A stretch of DNA of 64,000 nucleotides from JACRAR01 sp041674385 (lineage in GTDB: Bacteria > Pseudomonadota > Gammaproteobacteria > Burkholderiales > Rhodocyclaceae), in contig JBAYVU010000002.1 in the NCBI GenBank assembly GCA_041674385.1, positions 1 through 64,000 of the forward strand, read 5' to 3'. Positions 58,416 to 64,000 of this stretch are shown here, in pieces. The position numbers and the translations under genes are program-made. The notes beneath the pieces were generated by a model, which ran no database searches, was not told the DNA's origin, and was given only the letters and a program-made list of their open reading frames with translations. The number at the start of each line of letters is the position of its first letter. The first letter of the stretch is position 1.

Positions 58416-60995
58416 TCAACTCTCGGCGGTAATTCCCGAGACGGTTGCATTCGCTCCAGGCGTCTTCACCACCAGCACGGCGCACTGTAAGCTGCCGACC
58501 AGCTCCTCGGCCGCGTCGCCGGCAAACATGGGACTAAGCCGATGACCGCGATGACCGCCAAGGATCACCAGGTCAGCCGCCATATCCTGTGCCGCCTCGG
58601 CAAGCGCCGGCCCCAGCGCGGCGCGGACGACACGGGTGGCGGCGATGATGCCGTCGAGTTTCATCAGGGCCGCCTTGCGCACCAAATCTTCCTCGGCGGC
58701 GGCCTCTTCCTTCGCGCTCTGCGCAAATGCCACCAGCGTAATGGGGGTGCGCGTGCTGCGAGCGATCTGGTTGGCGAGCTCGGCCGCATGGTCGCTGCTG
58801 TCGGAACCGTCGCTGACCATCATGATGCGCTGCCGCCACATGCCCGCTTGCGGACCGGCCACGAGCACATGGCAAGGCGCCTGGGCGATGATGCCGGAGG
58901 CCACGTCGCCGAGCAGCCTTTGTTTCAGGTCGCGCGCCGGCCGACGCCCGATGACCAGGATGTTGGCGTTCGCCTCCTCGGCAGCCTTGACGATGGCCGC
59001 CACACGCTGTTTGCTGCGGCTGACGATCTCTTCGCAATCGACGCCGGACTGCAATGCGCTCCTTAGCGTCTTGGCGATGCGTTCGCTTGCCATCGCGTCG
59101 GTCGCGTCCGGATCGACGACGGTCACGATATCCAGCGTGACGCCGAAACTCCTGGCCAGGGCGATGGCGATTTCCGCCGGTGCGCGAACGAAATCGCTGC
59201 CGTCCGTCGCCAGCAGCAAACGCTGACGGCGGAAGCCATCGGGCAGCAGGCCTTTATGGCACTCTTTGAAAATGCGCTTCTTGCAGGTGCGGCAAATATC
59301 CGGATCGAGCGTCCAATAAAGGGCGCCGGTGACATTGGTCATTACCGGGAAAAAAGCCCCTTCACCGAAGTCCCTGAGGAAATCGCCTTGCTTGAAAAAT
59401 TGGTGGATGGCCGGATTGAGCCGATAGAAGTAAAGCCCTCCGCCGAGACGCTTGCGGCGTCGCGCCTCCTGAGAGAGCACTTCGGCACCCGCCAGGTCTA
59501 CAAAAGTGATGCCGGCGGCGGCAATCAGCACGGATTTCTGCTGCGGATTGTCCTCGTCGATCTGCTGCAAGGCGGACTGCACGTAGCTGGCGGCGCCGAA
59601 GTAGATGGCGCCGTTGACGCGCACGACACGCAATTGCGGGCACTCGACGCGGCCCTGGGCGCGGATGAAATGGTAGGCGCCCTCGTCGGGCGCCGGCACC
59701 ACGGGGATGATTTCCGGCCGCGAAGAACGAAACAGGTACATCACCAGCGACAGGAATACCCCGAGGAAAATGCCCGCCTCGAGGTTGAACAAGGTGCCGA
59801 TCAAGGTGACGACGAGAATCGCCGACTCGGCCTTGCTGGTATGCCAGATGGAATGGAAGTGGTGGAAATCGATCAGCCCCCAAGCCACCAGGAACAGGAT
59901 GCCCGCCATCGCCGCCGTGGGCAGGAAAGCCGCCAGCGGCGCAACCAGCAGCAGCACCAGCACCAGGAACAACGAGGCGAAAATGGAAGCCAACGGCGTC
60001 TTCGCACCGGCCTCGTAATTTACCCCGCTGCGGTTGAAGGAGCCGCTCGAAGCATAAGCCGAGAAGAAAGCGCCGACGATGTTGGAGAGACCCTGGCCGA
60101 TGAATTCCTGGTTGCCGTCGATGCGTTGTTCCGAACGCACCGCGATGGCACGCGAGATCGACACCGCTTCGGTCAGCGCCAGCATGGTGATGACCAGCGC
60201 CGGTGCCAGCGCGTGGCGCAACATGTCGAGCGACAGATCGGGCGCCGACAGCGGCGGCAAGGTGGCTGGCAGTGCGCCTATGGTGCGAATGCCGGTGGCC
60301 GGCTGTCCCAGCCAGAGGTTGAGCCCTTCCGCCACCAGGCTGCCGACGATCATGGCGGCGATCATGTAGGGAATCTTCTTCAGGTAACGCCGGGTGAGAA
60401 TGCCGGTGGCAAGGGTCGCCAGGCTGACAGCGAGCACATACGGATTGATGTCGCCGAACTGCTCGAACAATTGCCGGATGATTTCGTAGAACGGCGCGCC
60501 GCGCGGAATGTTGATGCCGAAGAAGTGACGGACCTGGCTGGCGGCAATCAATAAAGAGGCGCCGGCAGTAAAACCGATGACCACGGTATCGGAAATAAAA
60601 TTCACCAGGACACCCATGCGGGCCAACCCCAGCACGAGTTGGAACACGCCGACCAGGAAGGTCATCGTCAGCACCAGTTGGATGTACTGCGCCGAGCCGG
60701 GTTCTGCCTGGTGGGAAAGCGCCGCGAACACGGCGATCGAGATGGCGGTGGTCGGCCCGGAGACAAGATGCCAGCTTGAGCCCCACAAAGCACCGATCAC
60801 CGCCGGCATCATCGCCGCATAGAGGCCATACTGCGGCGGCAGACCGGCGATGGTGGCGAAGGCCACCCCCTGCGGCAACACGATCAGCGCGCCGGTGAGG
60901 CCTGCGATGAGATCGTCCCGCAGGGTAAGACGATTGACTAAAGGCCACCAGCGCAAAAATGGAAATACTTTGGCCAGACGACCAGGCAGCTTCAT
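58416..60995 (-). CDS. SulP transporter fused to STAS and two universal-stress domains
   Basis: An 859-residue fusion from ATG 60995 (the frame opens at a TTG four codons earlier). SulP core: DDLIAGLTGALIVLPQGVAFATIAGLPPQYGLYAAM, LVSGPTTAIS, to about residue 430. A STAS domain follows (about 460-560; GITFVDLAGAEVL), then a cysteine motif DICRTCKKRIFKECH, and two Usp domains (about 590-720 and 725-850; LLATDGSDF and MMVSDGSDSS, with the GRR and GGHRGH nucleotide loops). Substrate unknown; the Usp pair could tie transport to ATP or stress. Confidence 0.9.
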   Translation of the reverse strand: MKLPGRLAKVFPFLRWWPLVNRLTLRDDLIAGLTGALIVLPQGVAFATIAGLPPQYGLYAAMMPAVIGALWGSSWHLVSGPTTAISIAVFAALSHQAEPGSAQYIQLVLTMTFLVGVFQLVLGLARMGVLVNFISDTVVIGFTAGASLLIAASQVRHFFGINIPRGAPFYEIIRQLFEQFGDINPYVLAVSLATLATGILTRRYLKKIPYMIAAMIVGSLVAEGLNLWLGQPATGIRTIGALPATLPPLSAPDLSLDMLRHALAPALVITMLALTEAVSISRAIAVRSEQRIDGNQEFIGQGLSNIVGAFFSAYASSGSFNRSGVNYEAGAKTPLASIFASLFLVLVLLLVAPLAAFLPTAAMAGILFLVAWGLIDFHHFHSIWHTSKAESAILVVTLIGTLFNLEAGIFLGVFLSLVMYLFRSSRPEIIPVVPAPDEGAYHFIRAQGRVECPQLRVVRVNGAIYFGAASYVQSALQQIDEDNPQQKSVLIAAAGITFVDLAGAEVLSQEARRRKRLGGGLYFYRLNPAIHQFFKQGDFLRDFGEGAFFPVMTNVTGALYWTLDPDICRTCKKRIFKECHKGLLPDGFRRQRLLLATDGSDFVRAPAEIAIALARSFGVTLDIVTVVDPDATDAMASERIAKTLRSALQSGVDCEEIVSRSKQRVAAIVKAAEEANANILVIGRRPARDLKQRLLGDVASGIIAQAPCHVLVAGPQAGMWRQRIMMVSDGSDSSDHAAELANQIARSTRTPITLVAFAQSAKEEAAAEEDLVRKAALMKLDGIIAATRVVRAALGPALAEAAQDMAADLVILGGHRGHRLSPMFAGDAAEELVGSLQCAVLVVKTPGANATVSGITAES

Positions 60996-61010
60996 GGCAT
61001 GCGGCAATGC

Positions 61011-61697
61011 TTATCTGGCGTAATCATCGGCGAGAAGCTTCGGCGCCCGATCGATCCGGTACAGGACGAACACCAGGACCAGCGTGGCCAGCAGCATGAG
61101 GTGCGGGCCGAACAGCCAGAACAGCAGCGGTACGACAAAATAATAAGCGCGCATGCCCAGCGAATAAAACCGCCCGGCCCGGTTAAGGTGGATCGCCACA
61201 TGCTCGGGCGTGATCGCCTGGTGGTTCAAGGACAAGGGCACGTTGATCATGTAGCCGACATGATTGAATATGCGGATCGACATGGAAAAGCTGAAGAAGG
61301 CGAAGAACATGTCGAGCAGCAGGCAGATCAACTTGACCATCCACAGTTCCGTGTGCTTCGCGCCGAAAATGTTGAGGGCATGCCAGGTCGCATCCAGTTT
61401 GTCGCTTTGGCCGCTCAAGGTCAGCACGCCGATAATCATGAATACGGCGGTCGACGCCAGGAAGGTGGCCGCCATCGTCGAATTGCGCAAGGTCTGCACG
61501 GCCAGGATATCCTTGCCCTCCCGCATGACATTTTCCACCCAGTAAGTTCGGGCGATGCGATTCACCGCCTGCACCGTATAGGCAGGGTTGCGCAGTTCCT
61601 TGCGCCTGAGCCACCAGTGGTAAAGGATCAGCAGCAAAGAACTGAAAAATAGACTCAGCACATCCGTTTTGTAGGTATCGAAGAGGGAGAGGTCCAT
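61011..61697 (-). CDS. DUF599 family membrane protein
   Basis: A 228-residue protein with the DUF599 pattern: helix at about 12-30 (LSLFFSSLLLILYHWWL), AVNRIARTYWVENVMREGKDILAVQTLRNSTMAATFLASTAVF, further helices at about 115-135 and 185-205, and RAYYFVVPLLFWLFGP. The family is of unknown function. Its stop is sixteen bases before the SulP-Usp start on the same strand, so the two are probably one transcript. Confidence 0.85.
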   Translation of the reverse strand: MDLSLFDTYKTDVLSLFFSSLLLILYHWWLRRKELRNPAYTVQAVNRIARTYWVENVMREGKDILAVQTLRNSTMAATFLASTAVFMIIGVLTLSGQSDKLDATWHALNIFGAKHTELWMVKLICLLLDMFFAFFSFSMSIRIFNHVGYMINVPLSLNHQAITPEHVAIHLNRAGRFYSLGMRAYYFVVPLLFWLFGPHLMLLATLVLVFVLYRIDRAPKLLADDYAR

Positions 61698-61715
61698 GGT
61701 ATCGAATTTAAGCGA

Positions 61716-62645
61716 TTAACGATGTTCGGCCTTGTTGGCGCGCTCTGTCCAGGCTTGCGCCGCAGGCGGATCTGCCGGCACGCCATTCTCGCCATGCGCG
61801 AGGATGTGCGCAAGATTGCGCATGGCCATGACCTGGCCTTGGCCGGCGGCGCGCTCGAACCATTTCACGGCCTGCGGCAGATCGCGTTTCTCGCCGCCCT
61901 TGCCCAGGTAGCAACGCAGACCCAATTGGTACTGCGCCTCGGCATCGCCATCTTCCGCCAGTTGTCGCACGGCCTCATGCGATACGGTCTTGTCGTAGGT
62001 GTGCCCAAAACTCTTGATCCAGCCGAGCAGTTGCTCGGCCGCACCAAAGCCGGCAACGGCGGATCGGTACAGCCAGTGCTCAGCCAGCGCGGGATCCTCC
62101 GGGCCACCGAGCCCTTCGCGGTACATCCTGGCCAGCAGATAGGCGGCTTCGCGGTTGCCCTCTTCCGCGGCACTTTGCAGCCAGTCGCGGGCGCGCTTCC
62201 TGTCCTGTGCGACGCCGTTGCCTTCCAGGTACATCTGGCCGAGTTTGAACTGTGCCTCGACATTGCCCCGCCGGGCGGCCCGTTCGCGCCAATCGGCGGC
62301 GATCTTCAGGTTCTTCGCGACGCCGTTGCCGGCTTCATAGAGATCGGCCAGCCGTCCCTCGGCATAACCGTTGCCTTGCAGGGCGGCCAGCTCAAGCCAG
62401 TGGGCCGCAAGCTTGCTGTCCTTGGCGAGACCAGCATCACCGTTCAGGTAGGCGATGGCAAGCAGAACCTGGGCCGAGGCGCTGCCGTTCTCGGCGGCTT
62501 GGCGCGTCATGGCCAGTTCTTGCGAGTTCATTGCAAGACCCGGAACGGAACCGAACAGCGCCATAGCGCCCAGCAGCAGGGCGACTTGTTTGCGACAGGA
62601 TTGTATGGCGCTGCCTTTATTACCGCCGATGTGGGATGCGCGCAT
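61716..62645 (-). CDS. Exported Sel1-repeat protein
   Basis: A 309-residue protein. A signal peptide (VALLLGAMALFGSVPGLAM; about residues 21-39) precedes six to seven Sel1-like repeats of 36 residues (A-x-LA-Y-G-G-x-D-A-WLEAAA pattern), for example ADLYEAGNGVAKNLKIAADWRERAA. Such repeats form a helical scaffold for protein contacts in the periplasm. The start at 62645 gives a long n-region; ATG 62564 within the signal is possible. It comes 18 bases before DUF599 on the same strand. Confidence 0.85.
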   Translation of the reverse strand: MRASHIGGNKGSAIQSCRKQVALLLGAMALFGSVPGLAMNSQELAMTRQAAENGSASAQVLLAIAYLNGDAGLAKDSKLAAHWLELAALQGNGYAEGRLADLYEAGNGVAKNLKIAADWRERAARRGNVEAQFKLGQMYLEGNGVAQDRKRARDWLQSAAEEGNREAAYLLARMYREGLGGPEDPALAEHWLYRSAVAGFGAAEQLLGWIKSFGHTYDKTVSHEAVRQLAEDGDAEAQYQLGLRCYLGKGGEKRDLPQAVKWFERAAGQGQVMAMRNLAHILAHGENGVPADPPAAQAWTERANKAEHR

Positions 62646-62779
62646 GGTTTAATTGAAGGACGGGCATATCTGATATCGATGGAACAAGCGGTATATTAGC
62701 CAAATTAGCCAATATCGTGGCCGGCGGCTAGCCGGGGCTGGTGTATCGTCCGGGCACGTTACCACATCATTGACCTGTC

Positions 62780-63142
62780 ATGACCAAAACCATCCCGCTC
62801 AAGCCCGTCGCGCCAACTGGCCCTGACAACAGCGCTTGCAGCGCCGCCGAACCGTTTGCGCTGATGGTCCTTGGCGACAGCATGCTGCCTGAATTCGAAG
62901 CCGGCGATGTGGTTGTCATCGAACCGGAAGGTCTGGCCCGGGAGGGTTCATTCGTGCTCGTCCATTGCAATGGCGACTGGATTTTCCGGCAACTGGACAG
63001 GCATAACGGGCAATGGCTGTTGCATCCGCTCAATCCAAATTACCCCGACCAGCTCATTGCCGACTTGGCCACAGTGCGCGGCGTGATCATCCAGAAGAGC
63101 AAACCCGGCCGACGGCGGGACGTGAAACGTTATCTGGAATAG
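62780..63142 (+). CDS. S24/LexA-like domain protein without the catalytic lysine
   Basis: A 120-residue protein equal to the C-terminal fold of LexA and phage repressors. VLGDSMLPEFEAGDVVVIEP holds the nucleophile Ser34. Where self-cleaving members have a Lys (VKRL) this protein has FRQL, with Arg70, so self-cleavage is unlikely. No HTH is present. It may be a binding or regulatory relic of a repressor. It is followed by hyi after 90 bases. Confidence 0.8.
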   Translation: MTKTIPLKPVAPTGPDNSACSAAEPFALMVLGDSMLPEFEAGDVVVIEPEGLAREGSFVLVHCNGDWIFRQLDRHNGQWLLHPLNPNYPDQLIADLATVRGVIIQKSKPGRRRDVKRYLE

Positions 63143-63232
63143 ATTCCCGCCTGAAGAAGACTTAAAGCCCATGAAAGATCGCAGGCTCCGGTAGGGGCAT
63201 AATAGCGGCAGCGTTTCGCAAGCGAGGCAACC

Positions 63233-64000
63233 ATGTTGCGTTTCTCCGCCAACTTGTCCTTTCTTTATACCGAGCACGACTTTCTCGACCGCTTTGCCGC
63301 GGCACGGGCGGACGGTTTTGCCGCAGTCGAGTTCCACTTTCCCTATGCCTGGGACAGAATGGCATTGGTCGAAACGCAGCGGCGCGAATCGCTTGAAACC
63401 GTGTTGTTCAACCTGCCGGCGGGCGACTGGGCGGGCGGGGAACGCGGTATCGCCTGCCACCCGAAGCGCATCCAGGAATTTCAGGATGGCGTCGGGCTGG
63501 CCATCGAGTATGCGCGGCCGCTCAACTGTCCGCGCCTGAATTGCCTGGCCGGGCTACGTCCGCCTGGCGTGAGCGCAGCGCGCGCCAGGGAAACCCTCAT
63601 CGAGAACCTGCGTTTCGCCGCCTTCGCGCTCAAGCGCGTCGGCATCGAACTGCTACTGGAGCCGATCAACAGCCGCGACGCGCCGGATTTTCTGATCAAT
63701 ACCACGCGCCAGGCGCTGGACGTCATGGACGCGGTCGGCAGCGACAACCTGCGTTTGCAATACGACATCTATCATGCCCAGGTGATGGAGGGCAACCTGA
63801 CACACACGCTGGAAAACAACCTGGCGCAGATCGGCCACATTCAGCTGGCCGACAACCCCGGCCGCCACGAACCCGGCACGGGCGAGATCAATTTCCCCTT
63901 CCTGCTGCGCCGCCTCGATCGCCTCGGCTATGACAAATGGATCGGCTGCGAGTACCATCCCGCGACGACCACCACGGCCAGCCTGAGTTGGATCAAGGGG
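63233..64000 (+). CDS. hyi: Hydroxypyruvate isomerase (partial, runs off the window)
   Basis: 256 residues are visible from ATG 63233 (GAGG seven bases upstream) and no stop occurs before the edge. It is a TIM barrel of the xylose-isomerase-like family: LRFSANLSFLYTEHDFLDRFAAARADGFAAVEFHFPY, LLLEPINSRDAPDF, LQYDIYHAQVMEGN, IGHIQLADNPGRHEPGTGE and WIGCEYHP. These match Hyi, which converts hydroxypyruvate to tartronate semialdehyde in glyoxylate use. Only a few residues should be missing. Confidence 0.9.
   Translation, partial: MLRFSANLSFLYTEHDFLDRFAAARADGFAAVEFHFPYAWDRMALVETQRRESLETVLFNLPAGDWAGGERGIACHPKRIQEFQDGVGLAIEYARPLNCPRLNCLAGLRPPGVSAARARETLIENLRFAAFALKRVGIELLLEPINSRDAPDFLINTTRQALDVMDAVGSDNLRLQYDIYHAQVMEGNLTHTLENNLAQIGHIQLADNPGRHEPGTGEINFPFLLRRLDRLGYDKWIGCEYHPATTTTASLSWIKG

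Overview
The window looks like chromosome from a betaproteobacterium, most likely Rhodocyclales or a relative. It is GC-rich and dense in genes. It keeps a block typical of that group (comEC, lolD-lolC, an RpfE-like gene, recJ, prfB, lysS), and many of its proteins are c-di-GMP or PAS signalling proteins. No rRNA, tRNA or CRISPR array was recognised.

Region by region. (1) 1-5664 is an AT-richer accessory islet: a phage-type HTH gene, a membrane protein followed by an integron-like attC site, a lipoprotein, an overlapping pair of unknown genes, and a graveyard of toxin-antitoxin (TA) pieces. It ends with an intact-looking DUF4160/DUF2442 pair. It is bracketed by direct repeats of the 3' end of comEC. 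(2) 5665-18765 is the housekeeping block: comEC, DUF2062 protein, ion channel, AI-2E permease, lolD, lolC, rpfE-like, recJ, an RCC1-repeat gene, and prfB with its programmed frameshift. (3) 18766-20085 is a second islet carrying a PrlF/YhaV TA module, bracketed by a duplicated prfB 3' end and closed by a palindromic miniature element. (4) 20086-43797 separates prfB from lysS. It holds a diguanylate cyclase, the giant NAD-glutamate dehydrogenase, a DNA glycosylase, prfC, a PAS kinase/FixJ pair, a chemosensory operon (EAL, MCP, CheY, STAS, CheA, MCP, CheW, no cheR/cheB) and a dihaem lipoprotein cytochrome. (5) 44281-49179 holds lysS, mnmD, a cNMP-binding protein and gltX. (6) 49396-61697 holds a substrate-binding lipoprotein next to a PhnD-PAS-PAS-GGDEF-EAL-CZB protein, a cobalamin adenosyltransferase, and two SulP transporters flanking an unrecognised membrane protein. 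(7) The right end has Sel1, S24-like and hyi genes; hyi runs off the edge.

The most striking signal lies between genes. Miniature inverted-repeat elements of two terminal types occur at 20027, 43799, 58350 and 38495, with remnants at 9696 and 11498. Four of the six have an end that coincides with the stop codon of a neighbouring gene. Two with quite different terminal repeats share one two-hairpin core whose stems show compensatory changes. Copies sit at both edges of the segment that separates prfB from lysS. Together with the two islets flanked by duplicated host-gene ends, this suggests a mobile system that targets gene 3' ends without disrupting them.

A second theme is second-messenger signalling. 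The CheA has two 24-residue segments resembling the MshEN c-di-GMP-binding motif, and an EAL protein is encoded at the head of the same operon. Both chemoreceptors of that operon carry cysteine clusters. All family names are from recognition by eye; no database search was run.
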